From positions 1,550,842 through 1,614,841 of the forward strand of contig CAJXKA010000001.1 of assembly GCA_913055655.1 (NCBI GenBank): a DNA stretch of 64,000 bases, written 5' to 3'. Within the stretch, counting starts at the first letter, position 1; the number at the start of each line of letters is the position of its first letter. A program made the position numbers and the translations under genes. The DNA is from an uncultured Oceanospirillales bacterium (lineage in GTDB: Bacteria > Pseudomonadota > Gammaproteobacteria > Xanthomonadales > SZUA-36). This document shows, one piece after another, positions 8,362 to 16,788 of this stretch. Under the pieces are notes generated by a model that saw nothing but the letters and a program-made list of their open reading frames with translations, was not told the origin of the DNA and searched no databases.

Positions 8362-10703
8362 CAGGGGTCTCCCACTGTTTCGGCCGGTGCTGAAGTGACC
8401 TGCCAGGCCAGTTCGCGAAGCCACCGGGCCAGTTCCGGTTCCAGCCCCGCATCGTAATCCAATGCCCCGGGCGATGCTCCCACGAGTTGGGCGTAGAAGA
8501 CGTTCGCGGCCAGGTACGTGGTGGCCAGGGATGGATGCCGGCCATCTGCAACGAAGAACTCCTCCCCGGGGTGTGATTCACGCGCCGCGGCCAGCGCCTG
8601 ACCCACCGGCACGACCTCGGCGCCTGCAGCCCTGCCCGCCTCAAAATAGGCATTTGCCAGTGGCCTGGTCATCTCCGGCCGGTCACGATAGGCCCATGTC
8701 ATGAACAATGCCGGGCGCGCACCTGCAGCGCGAACCCTCGCGGCAAGATCAGTCACGGCAGCGCGAAACGCCGGTGCGCGCTCCGGGTCGACCGGCTCGC
8801 GGCTGTGTCCCTGCAGCACCACCACGTCCCAGTCGTATTGCTCCAACAGCTGGTCAAGCGCGGGGCCCTGTTGGGCCAGCACACCACCGGAAATGGTGCT
8901 CATCTTGACGCTGCCAGACCCCACGAGTGCCTCATCACGCGCCCGCAGCAGGTTCCTGAAGTGGGTGTGGATGCCGTTGTTGTAAAAAGAGAAGCTGTTG
9001 CCGACAAAAAGCACCCGAAACGGGCGGTCTGTCGGCACCGCGGCAACGGTATTGTCCGGCGTGACATCTGCCTCGTGTCGCAATACCCGACCGGGCCGCT
9101 CGCCTGTCATCTCACCGTCGAGCAAGGCGGGCCGGCCATTGACCAGCACGTGCCGCACACCCTCGGCGAACTGGTGCGGCTCATCAAATGTGGCACGGTC
9201 GGTTACCGTCGCGGGATCCAGGACGGCGATGTCCGCGAACGCGCCGGGTGCGATCCGTCCTCTTCCGGCCAGCCCGATTCGGTCGGCGGGCAACATCGAC
9301 ATCTTGTGGATCGCCGTTTCGAATGGCAGTGCCTCGAGCTCGCGCACGTAGCGTGCCAGCACGCGGGCGAATGCGCCGTAGTTGCGCGGATGCGGCACGT
9401 CGGATCCCGGCCGGACGATACCGCCGTCGGAGGCGATCATCGTGGTCGGGTGACGCATGAACCGGATGACGTCCTCTTCGTCCATGGTGTGGTAGATGGC
9501 CGAGCAGGTCCCGCCGAGTTCCAGTTCCAGCACCAGTTCCGCCGCGGCCTCGAGCGTCCGCGGGATATCGCGCTCGTCCAGCAGTTCACCCAGTGACTTG
9601 CCGTTGTTCTCCGGCGCCCACGAACAGTTGGCGATGACGACGCGATCCAGGTCATCACCCGCGCGATCTTTAGCGAGGTTGTCGACCAGGCCATCGAGCA
9701 CGGCCTGTCGCGTCGCCGGGTCACGGAACCGGGCCTCGCGTGTGGCCCTGTCACCTTCCAGCGCCCACGACGGGAACATCACCCGGATGCCGGTGCTGCT
9801 GGCCGTGTAGGGATAGACGTCGCTGCTGATATCCAGGCCTTCCTCGATCGCCGCGTCGACCAGTGCCAGCGAATCAACGCTCTTGCCCCACATGCTCACA
9901 CCCATGGCCTTGTGGTGGGTGACCTGTGCGGGCAGTCGCGCCTCGCGACCAATACGGATGGTCTCGTTGACGCTGTCGAGCAACTGCCTGCCCTCGTGCC
10001 GCATGTGGGTGATGTAAATCCCGCCGTAACGGGCGGCCACCGCCGCCAGGGCGATCACTTCTTCGGTATCCGAGTACGCGCCCGGGATGTACTGCAACCC
10101 GCTGGACAGGCCGAAAGCGCCGTCTTCCATCGCCGCGGCGACCAGGGCGCGCATGGCGTCGAGTTCGGTCGGGGTGGGCGCCCGGTCGATGCGCCCCATG
10201 ACCTCGGACCGGACCTTGTTGTGGCCGATGAAGGTACCGAAGTTGATGGACGAGGGGGAAATCTCCAGGCGCTCGAGCAAGCCGCTGATGGGTGAACAGG
10301 ACATGCCGTCGGGGCCACCGATGGCGGTGGTCACACCCTGGCGAATATAACTCTCGGCATCCGGGTACAGGAAAATGCCGCTGTCGTTGGTCCGGTAGCG
10401 CACTGCATGGCTATGGATATCGACAAAGCCGGGCACAACGGCCAGGCCCGAAGCGTCAATCACCCGGCCGGCCTCGCGACCGGACAGTTCCCCGACGGCC
10501 ACGATCCGGTCGTCGACAATTCCAACGTCCTGGACCGTACCCACGGCCCCGCTGCCGTCGTAAACCAGGCCGTCACGAATGACGATATCCAGCGTCGCTT
10601 CATCCTGGGCCAGGGCGCGGGACGCACCGGAAACCACGAGGATAGCCAGCAGGAGAACGCGAGCCATTACGCCCGCCGTTCCGAACTTCAACACGGAGGC
10701 CAT
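8361..10703 (-). CDS. D-aminoacylase-like amidohydrolase fused to SGNH hydrolase domain
   Basis: 780 residues with a Sec signal peptide (ARVLLLAILVVSGASRALAQ). I chose the ATG at 10703: GGAGG lies 8 bases upstream and it follows the transporter stop by 1 base. The first ~560 residues match N-acyl-D-amino-acid deacylases: VDIHSHA metal motif (about 95-101), MSCSP cysteine (about 136, the bridging Cys of this family), THMRHEG, VTHHK and IASDGG. After a linker, the last ~200 residues begin FRVLFVGNSFSFYNNGIH, an SGNH block I with GNS, and end FVADGRHPS with the D/H pair of block V. The fusion would join deacylation of acyl-D-amino acids with ester hydrolysis in the periplasm. The reaction of the second domain is inferred from motifs only. 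Confidence 0.85.
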   Translation of the reverse strand: MASVLKFGTAGVMARVLLLAILVVSGASRALAQDEATLDIVIRDGLVYDGSGAVGTVQDVGIVDDRIVAVGELSGREAGRVIDASGLAVVPGFVDIHSHAVRYRTNDSGIFLYPDAESYIRQGVTTAIGGPDGMSCSPISGLLERLEISPSSINFGTFIGHNKVRSEVMGRIDRAPTPTELDAMRALVAAAMEDGAFGLSSGLQYIPGAYSDTEEVIALAAVAARYGGIYITHMRHEGRQLLDSVNETIRIGREARLPAQVTHHKAMGVSMWGKSVDSLALVDAAIEEGLDISSDVYPYTASSTGIRVMFPSWALEGDRATREARFRDPATRQAVLDGLVDNLAKDRAGDDLDRVVIANCSWAPENNGKSLGELLDERDIPRTLEAAAELVLELELGGTCSAIYHTMDEEDVIRFMRHPTTMIASDGGIVRPGSDVPHPRNYGAFARVLARYVRELEALPFETAIHKMSMLPADRIGLAGRGRIAPGAFADIAVLDPATVTDRATFDEPHQFAEGVRHVLVNGRPALLDGEMTGERPGRVLRHEADVTPDNTVAAVPTDRPFRVLFVGNSFSFYNNGIHTHFRNLLRARDEALVGSGSVKMSTISGGVLAQQGPALDQLLEQYDWDVVVLQGHSREPVDPERAPAFRAAVTDLAARVRAAGARPALFMTWAYRDRPEMTRPLANAYFEAGRAAGAEVVPVGQALAAARESHPGEEFFVADGRHPSLATTYLAANVFYAQLVGASPGALDYDAGLEPELARWLRELAWQVTSAPAETVGDP

Positions 10704-10704
10704 A

Positions 10705-12174
10705 TCAGTTTCCTCCCAAAACAAGCGGCACGTAGAACAGCGATACCGCGGAGAGCAGGATGATGCCGAACAGGTTCAGCAGGATACCGGCCTTGGCCAT
10801 CTGCGGGACGGTGATGCGCCCGGCACCATAGACGATGGCATTGGGCGGTGTTGCCACCGGCAGCATGAAGGCATAACTGGCCGCCAGCGCCACGGGTACT
10901 GCCAGCATCACCGGGCTCACACCCAGCTCCAGCGCCAGCGCGGCCAACACGGGTAGCAACGTGGCCGTGGTGGCCAGGTTGCTGGTCAGTTCGGTCAGGA
11001 AAATCACCAGGATCACCACGCCCACGACCACGGCGCCAATGCCGAAGGCGCCAAGCGGGACCAGGCCGGAACCAATCCAGACCGCGAGACCCGTATCGGA
11101 GACCTGGGCGGCCAGGCTGAGGCCACCACCAAACAGCACCAGGATGCCCCACGGCAGGTCCCGGGTCATGCCCCAGTCAAGAATGCGGCGGCTGCCTGCA
11201 CCCGCACTCGGCAACAGGAACAGCACGAATGCGGCGAGCATGACGATGGCCGAGTCGCTGACCTGGAACGGCAGCAGATTGTTGATGAACGGCCGGAACA
11301 TCCAGCCGGCCACCACCAGCGCGAAGACGACGCCGATGCGCCACTCCGCCGCGCTGGGCCGGCCGAGCGACTCGCGCAGTTCCACCAGCAGGGCCCGGGT
11401 CTCGGCAGACGTCCGGAAGGTGACCGGGTAGACGATGCGCGTCAGGATCAGCCACGCGGCCGGCAGCATGATCATCGACACCGGCAACCCGACCAGCATC
11501 CAGCGCGCAAAGGTCACTTCAACGCCGTAATTCTCGGCCAGGAAGCCCGCCAGGAACGCGTTCGGCGGTGTACCGACCAGCGTGGCCGCACCGCCGATGG
11601 TGGCGCCGAACGCCGTACCCAGCAGCAGTCCGATGTCGAAATTGCGCCGCTCGCGGTCATCAAGGCCGGGCACCGTTTCACCGATCACCCCGATCACCGA
11701 GATAACAATCGGCAGCAGCATCATGGTCGTGGAGGTGTTGGTCATCCACATGGACAGCAGCGCCGCGGTCAGCATGAAGCCACCGATCAGCGAGCGACCG
11801 TTGGTGCCCGAGACCGACAGCAGCGCCAGCGCGATGCGTTTGTGCAGGTTCCAGCCCTGCATGGCCAGTGCAATCAGGAAGCCGCCCAGGTAAAGATAGA
11901 GAATGGGGTTCGCGTAGGGCGCCGCCGCCTCGTTCAGCGAGGTAATGCCCATGGGGGCGAAGAAGATCAACGGGATGAACGCGGTGACGCCGACGGGCGC
12001 CGCCTCCGTTGCCCACCAGACCGCCATCCAGGCGCCCAGCGCGGCGGTGTTCCAGGCTGCCGGATCAAGCCCCTCGGGCGTGCCGGCCAACAGCATCAGC
12101 CCGGCAACCAGCGGCCCGAACCATAGCCCAACGGACTGGTATCGCGCCCTGACCTCGGGGGGTGATTCACTCAT
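10705..12174 (-). CDS. SLC13/DASS family anion:Na+ symporter
   Basis: 489 residues, about 11-12 membrane segments. The start at 12174 (MSESPPEVRARYQS) is favoured over an upstream codon with no protein-like sequence. Two inverted-repeat signature loops are visible: MWMTNTSTTMMLLPI in the first half and TELTSNLATTATLLPV in the second, the SNT/SNxA-type substrate and sodium site of the DASS family; PVATPPNAIVYGAG is also conserved. Members import di- and tricarboxylates, sulphate or acidic amino acid derivatives. Its position one base before the D-aminoacylase-SGNH gene suggests uptake of a carboxylate released by that enzyme. It is separated from the receptor gene by 81 bp holding a 10-bp hairpin. 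Confidence 0.88.
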   Translation of the reverse strand: MSESPPEVRARYQSVGLWFGPLVAGLMLLAGTPEGLDPAAWNTAALGAWMAVWWATEAAPVGVTAFIPLIFFAPMGITSLNEAAAPYANPILYLYLGGFLIALAMQGWNLHKRIALALLSVSGTNGRSLIGGFMLTAALLSMWMTNTSTTMMLLPIVISVIGVIGETVPGLDDRERRNFDIGLLLGTAFGATIGGAATLVGTPPNAFLAGFLAENYGVEVTFARWMLVGLPVSMIMLPAAWLILTRIVYPVTFRTSAETRALLVELRESLGRPSAAEWRIGVVFALVVAGWMFRPFINNLLPFQVSDSAIVMLAAFVLFLLPSAGAGSRRILDWGMTRDLPWGILVLFGGGLSLAAQVSDTGLAVWIGSGLVPLGAFGIGAVVVGVVILVIFLTELTSNLATTATLLPVLAALALELGVSPVMLAVPVALAASYAFMLPVATPPNAIVYGAGRITVPQMAKAGILLNLFGIILLSAVSLFYVPLVLGGN

Positions 12175-12207
12175 GTCTGCAAACCTGTGCGCACGCGGGT
12201 GGTTTCG

Positions 12208-12231
12208 GCCGGGGAGCAAACGCTCCCCGGC
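12208..12231. other. GC-rich hairpin between receptor and transporter genes
   Basis: GCCGGGGAGC (12208-12217) and GCTCCCCGGC (12222-12231) form a perfect 10-bp stem with a 4-nt loop. No T-run follows on the minus strand, so it may be a partial terminator or mRNA-stabilising hairpin that lowers expression of the downstream transporter genes. Confidence 0.5.
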
Positions 12232-12255
12232 TCGGCATTATCACGGTGACCCACC

Positions 12256-15200
12256 TCAGAAGTCGACGCGGACGTCGATGTAGAACGATCGACCGTAGTC
12301 ACTGTGCGCATCGGAGAAATAGCCGAAGTAGCGATCGGCCAGCGGCGCACGTTCGTCAGTGACATTATTCACCGCCAGTCGGACGCGAGTCGTGGTGTCG
12401 AAGGCGTCGAACGTGTAGTCGGCGCTCAGGTTGAAGTAGTCGTACGACGGGATGACCCACTGGGTGCCGTCCGACAGCGTCAGAGAGCTCTGGTAGAAGT
12501 CATCCAGGTAGTACCAGGCCGCCGTCGCACCCCAGTCACCCAGGCGCCAGCGGGCCCGCGCGTTCATCTTCTTCTCCTGGTTGCCGTCCATCCGCAGCAG
12601 GTCGGCGAAGCCGGTCACCGGGTAGTTGGCCGGAATCGTGCCGGCGTTCTGCGCGTCCAGCAGCACTTGCGCGGCACCACCGGGTTCCTGGTCGTAGCGT
12701 GTGTAAACCGAGCCCTGCCAGGTCAGTGACCAGTCGCCGATATCGGTCGCCAGGTCGTAATACACGGCGAAGTCGTAACCTTCGACCTTTCGTACGTCCA
12801 GATTCTGGTAGTTGTCATCGATGTACTCGATGTCGCCAGCCGGACACAGCCCCGCGGCCTCCCAGATCGCAATTGCGTCGTCCTCGGGGTCGATACGGCC
12901 CAGGTTCGGATTGCCAACGCTGCCGCAGTTCGAATTACCTGCGTCCAGGCGGTAAAGCAGATCGAGCAACGTGTGGTTTTCCTCACCGAACAAGCCGATC
13001 GTGTCTTCCTTCTTGATCTTCCAGAAGTCCAGCGTGAAGGTCAGGTTCTCGATGGGCGTCAGCACGAAGCCGATGGAGGTATTGTCAGATTTCTCCGGCT
13101 CCAACTGGTCGCTGCCTTGCGCACGGCGCTGCAGGTTGTAGCTGCAGTCCAGGATATCCTGGTCAGGATCGCCACCGAACTCAGCTGCATATTCGCAGGC
13201 CCAGTCGGTGCGTGAGTTGTTACGCACTACCAGCGTCTCGTTCACCGTAATGAGGTTCGGGGCGCGGAACGCTTCAGACCATGAACCGCGCAGCATGAGC
13301 CATTCGAACGGCGTCCAGCCAAAGGCCACCTTCGGCACCGTGGTGCTGCCGACGTCGGAAAAGTCCTCGTAGCGGATCGCCAGTTGCACATCCAGCGTGT
13401 CATGTAACGGCACGACGAACTCGGTGAAAAGTGACAGTACGTCGCGATCGCCGGAGTTGTCCGGCGTCGGGCTCGAGTTCACAACGTCGGAGACGAATGG
13501 GTAGGTATCACCCTCCCAGTCAGTAAACGTAATCGTACCGTCCAGGCGCGGATCGCGATCATCCTTGAAACCCTCTTCGCGGTATTCGATGCCGCCCAGG
13601 AAACCGACGCCACCTGCCCAGGTGTTGAACAGCGACGGGTTGGACACTTTGAAGTCGACCAGGGTCAGGTCCGCCTCGGACTTCCGGTACACATCGACGA
13701 GGGCCCGCTCGATATTTGAATCGATGCCACCGTTGAACGGGTTGTAGGCCGCCGATGTCGGATCCATCAAGGCTTCCTGCATCAGGGTGTTGGAGATGCG
13801 GTTATGGGTCACGTCATCACGCGTCGCCTTGGAATAAAGCAACGCCGAGTCCCAGTCCCAGTCACTGCCAAACGTGCCGCGGAAGCCCTGCAACACTCGG
13901 AGCGTCTCATTGGTCACATCGATGATGCGGGGCACCTGGGTGTATCGGTAGTTGTCCAGCCACATTTCCACGCCTTCACAAGGGACTTCATCACCAATGA
14001 CGGACGCCGGCAGGCGGTTGGGCGAACTGCACGGTCCCAACGGGTTCCAGTAGTTTTGAGCGCCTATTCGGAGTTCGGATGAAGAGAAAGAGTAGGACGG
14101 GTGTCTGAACAGGTTTGAATCGGCCTGGTACCAGCCCAGTTCGGTATAAGCCTCGATACCATTGTCGAACTCGTGGTTCAGGTACGCGTAGATGTTGATT
14201 CGGTCCAGTTCAGAAGACAGATCACGGTTTTCGTTCAGGTTGTACCGGTAAGTGCCCTGGCCGTCTTCGTGGCCGCAGCTGTACTGGTTGATGACAAACC
14301 CGCCGTCGCAACGTTCATCGCCAATCGGGTAGGTTTCGAACTCGCCCGAACCATCGGTGATGCCCAGGTCGTCGAGGTTGTAGATGTCGCCCACGATGTC
14401 GAATTGGCCCCAACCTGAGTTGGCGCTGTCGTTTCGGAACGCGGTATCGCCTTCCCAGGGCGAGCCTTCCGGAATGAGTCGCCGAAAATCGGCATCCGCC
14501 CATTTCTCATCGTCCTGCGAGTTCACGCGATCGCGGTGGTAGAAATTGGCGAACAGGCCAGCCCAGGTCCGACCCCCGTTGAAATTGCCGCCCCACTCCA
14601 CCGTCGCCGTGTAGGTGTCACGGGGAATGTTGTCGTAAGTCTGGAAACGACCGCGAACGGTCAGCCCTTCGTAGTTGTCCTTCATCACGGTGTTGACCAC
14701 GCCGGCCACCGCGTCGGCGCCGTAGATCGCCGATGCGCCGTCACGCAGCACTTCAAGGCGATTCAGGCCAAATACCGGGATGGCCGCGGAGTTGGCCGTG
14801 GCGACCGGTACGAAGCTGCCACCCACCTCTTCGGTCTGGTAGCTGGCCGCGTTGACCACGCGGCGACCGTTCATCAGCACCAGGGTGTTGCCGGTGCCGA
14901 TATTGCGCAGGTTGAACGCGCCAATGTCGCCACGGGCGGAATTGACGCCACCAGCAATGTTCTCGGCCTCGTTGAAGAAATTCTGGCCCTGCTCCGGAAT
15001 GACATCCAGGAGTTCGTCACCGGAATCGATGCCGAGCGCCTCGATATCCTCGGAGGTAATCACCGAAACTGCCAGCGCCTCGTTGATGGCCGCCCCCTTG
15101 ATCTGGGTACCGGTGACGACCACTTCCTCGAGCACGCTTTCGATGTCTTCGTCGGTGGGTGAGCTGTCCTGGGCAATCGCAGCGCCCGCGAAGGGCAGAA

Positions 15201-15291
15201 GCGCCACTGAACATGCGATTGCCAGGGTTTTGATTCGGGGACGGGTGCAGACCACCCGGGTTGAACAATCCAACAGTTGTTTACCGTGCAT
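12256..15291 (-). CDS. TonB-dependent outer-membrane receptor
   Basis: 1011 residues. Start ATG at 15291 has GAGGAGG 6-7 bases upstream and opens a signal peptide ending AIAQ (about residue 41); the frame is open 309 bases further but out of register with any receptor feature. The TonB box region reads EEVVVTGTQI, followed by the plug (LVLMNGRRVV, RLEVLRDGASAIYGADAVAGVVN) and a long barrel ending in RSFYIDVRVDF with the C-terminal Phe required for barrel assembly. The plug style (DELLDVIPEQGQNFFNEAENI, ARGDIGAFNLRNIG) is that of the large Xanthomonadales/Caulobacter receptors for organic polymers rather than of siderophore receptors. No N-terminal STN signalling domain is visible. Encoded after sigma and FecR genes, before a transporter and hydrolases. 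Confidence 0.92.
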   Translation of the reverse strand: MHGKQLLDCSTRVVCTRPRIKTLAIACSVALLPFAGAAIAQDSSPTDEDIESVLEEVVVTGTQIKGAAINEALAVSVITSEDIEALGIDSGDELLDVIPEQGQNFFNEAENIAGGVNSARGDIGAFNLRNIGTGNTLVLMNGRRVVNAASYQTEEVGGSFVPVATANSAAIPVFGLNRLEVLRDGASAIYGADAVAGVVNTVMKDNYEGLTVRGRFQTYDNIPRDTYTATVEWGGNFNGGRTWAGLFANFYHRDRVNSQDDEKWADADFRRLIPEGSPWEGDTAFRNDSANSGWGQFDIVGDIYNLDDLGITDGSGEFETYPIGDERCDGGFVINQYSCGHEDGQGTYRYNLNENRDLSSELDRINIYAYLNHEFDNGIEAYTELGWYQADSNLFRHPSYSFSSSELRIGAQNYWNPLGPCSSPNRLPASVIGDEVPCEGVEMWLDNYRYTQVPRIIDVTNETLRVLQGFRGTFGSDWDWDSALLYSKATRDDVTHNRISNTLMQEALMDPTSAAYNPFNGGIDSNIERALVDVYRKSEADLTLVDFKVSNPSLFNTWAGGVGFLGGIEYREEGFKDDRDPRLDGTITFTDWEGDTYPFVSDVVNSSPTPDNSGDRDVLSLFTEFVVPLHDTLDVQLAIRYEDFSDVGSTTVPKVAFGWTPFEWLMLRGSWSEAFRAPNLITVNETLVVRNNSRTDWACEYAAEFGGDPDQDILDCSYNLQRRAQGSDQLEPEKSDNTSIGFVLTPIENLTFTLDFWKIKKEDTIGLFGEENHTLLDLLYRLDAGNSNCGSVGNPNLGRIDPEDDAIAIWEAAGLCPAGDIEYIDDNYQNLDVRKVEGYDFAVYYDLATDIGDWSLTWQGSVYTRYDQEPGGAAQVLLDAQNAGTIPANYPVTGFADLLRMDGNQEKKMNARARWRLGDWGATAAWYYLDDFYQSSLTLSDGTQWVIPSYDYFNLSADYTFDAFDTTTRVRLAVNNVTDERAPLADRYFGYFSDAHSDYGRSFYIDVRVDF

Positions 15292-15394
15292 GCCTTCCTC
15301 CTCTGTGCACCGCGACCTGGTGTCGACGGTTTGAGCCAGTTCTTTGGTTCTGTCCAGGTAGGATGGCCGGGGCGAAAAAATCCGCCATGTGAAT

Positions 15395-16183
15395 TTACTG
15401 GTTTTCCCAATGCTCCTCTTCGAGTGTGTCGACCTGGACCATGGCGCTCTCTGCATCGAAACGCAGCAACTGGCCGCCGTACAGGTCAATACCATCCAGA
15501 ACCCTGCCTGCCAGCATAGGCGAGGCCGCGCCATGTTGCCCCGCGCGCGCGGCAAAACGCACCCGGCCCTCGTCGACACGAACCTCCAGCCCGGATTCAT
15601 TCGCCGTTACGCTGAACCGCGTACCCAGCACGGTGATGACGTGGCGGCCAACGCCCAGCGTGAACGGCCGCGCAGCGTCATGGGCAACATCCAGCGTCAC
15701 TAGGCCCCTGGCCAACTCCATGGATCGCAGCCGTGCGCCGAAATCCAGCGAAGCCACCGTTTCGGGCCCCAGTTCGATGCGTGAGCCGTCGCTGGCCACA
15801 TAGGTGTGCGTGGCGTTGACGGGCGTGACGAACTGGCGTGTATTCGCCTGGCCGCGCACCGGGTCGGTGAGCAGCACCGACGCGACAATCAGGCAAACCA
15901 CTGCCAGCGACGCCGCGACCGCGGCCCGGTAATCCAGGAACCAGGGGGTAGGCGGTCGATGTCGGGAGGCCGGGTCTGCCGATTCACCAAAAGATGCCGG
16001 AATGTCCAGGCTCAACGCGTCCATGCGGGCCCAGAGCCTCGACATGGCCTGGTAGGCCTCGGCGTTTTCCGGCGACTGATTCAGCCAGCGGACAAAGGCG
16101 CTTCGTTCGGCGGCCGTGACCTGGTCGGAATCCAGCCGGACGATCCAGTCGCAGGCCTCGTCGTGTGCGCGTCGTTCACTCAT
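15395..16183 (-). CDS. FecR-like anti-sigma regulator, shortened C-terminus
   Basis: 262 residues. The start at 16183 overlaps the sigma stop by 4 bases (ATGA). The N-terminal DUF4880 region (ACDWIVRLDSDQVTAAERSAFVRWL, SPENAEAYQAM) binds the sigma factor in this family. One membrane helix lies at about residues 82-102 and is followed by a periplasmic FecR domain (YVASDGSRIELGPETVASLDF through VITVLGTRFSV to VRVDEGRVRF). It stops about 25 residues after the usual LYGGQLLRFD strand, so the C-terminal module that normally contacts the receptor is absent. In the classical system FecR passes a signal from a receptor's periplasmic domain to the sigma factor; here both partner modules are missing. 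Confidence 0.85.
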   Translation of the reverse strand: MSERRAHDEACDWIVRLDSDQVTAAERSAFVRWLNQSPENAEAYQAMSRLWARMDALSLDIPASFGESADPASRHRPPTPWFLDYRAAVAASLAVVCLIVASVLLTDPVRGQANTRQFVTPVNATHTYVASDGSRIELGPETVASLDFGARLRSMELARGLVTLDVAHDAARPFTLGVGRHVITVLGTRFSVTANESGLEVRVDEGRVRFAARAGQHGAASPMLAGRVLDGIDLYGGQLLRFDAESAMVQVDTLEEEHWENQ

Positions 16184-16788
16184 CGCGCGACACGCTTTTT
16201 CGTCGGCAGCGCGACTACCGGGGTCGACTTCAATGGCTTCGGTCCGCCCAGCAACATCGCCCGGCACAACTTCAGGCCCCTGGCCAGGTGCTTTTCAACG
16301 GTGCTGACGGAGATGCCCAGGATGGTACTGGCTTCCTTTTGCGAAAAACCGTGCAGTTTGCACAGCACGAAGGTTTCCCGGCAGCGCGCAGGCAACCGCT
16401 CGATCGCCGCGCGCAAGCGCCGGGTATCGTGATCAGACTGGGCCGTGACGTGTGCCGGCGGTCGCTCTACTCGCGCGCGGTCGGCCATCTCGATATCGAA
16501 CCGGGCCGCGTATCGCACCTTGCGGTGCTCCAGGCGGCCCAGCGCCACGTTGCGCGCCACCCGGAACAGGTAAGCGCGCGGGCATTCGAGCTCTCGATCA
16601 AGCCCGGCCGCGCAGACCCGCAGGAACGCCTCCTGGACCCAGTCCTCGATATCGGCGGAACCCTGCGCGAAACGCGATAGGTAGCCCCTTAATTCGCTGC
16701 CATGCCGTTGCGCGAGCGCTTCCAGCCAGCCGTGTATGCCGGCGTCGCCCAGGGATTCCGGCTTGCGACTCAACGAACTACTCGCCAC
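16180..16788 (-). CDS. ECF-type RNA polymerase sigma factor (FecI-like)
   Basis: About 202 residues from a GTG at 16788; an alternative TTG at 16773 overlaps the M24 stop as TTGA. Either way it overlaps the M24 gene, and no ATG is available. Region 2 reads YLSRFAQGSADIEDWVQEAFLRV...PRAYLFRVARNVALGRLEHRK, and region 4 RRLRAAIERLPARCRETFVLCKLHGFSQKEASTILGISVSTVEKHLARGLKLCRAML. This is the FecI/ECF group that works with FecR-type anti-sigma factors. It should direct transcription of the receptor gene behind it. Its coupling to an upstream peptidase gene is unusual for a FecI-like gene. Confidence 0.87.
   Translation of the reverse strand: MASSSLSRKPESLGDAGIHGWLEALAQRHGSELRGYLSRFAQGSADIEDWVQEAFLRVCAAGLDRELECPRAYLFRVARNVALGRLEHRKVRYAARFDIEMADRARVERPPAHVTAQSDHDTRRLRAAIERLPARCRETFVLCKLHGFSQKEASTILGISVSTVEKHLARGLKLCRAMLLGGPKPLKSTPVVALPTKKRVAR

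Noticed and set aside
15292-15420. Possible frameshift separating FecR from its missing C-terminal domain
   Set aside because: The DNA after the FecR stop, read in the other two frames, shows nothing like the expected domain, and a normal receptor leader with ribosome site follows.
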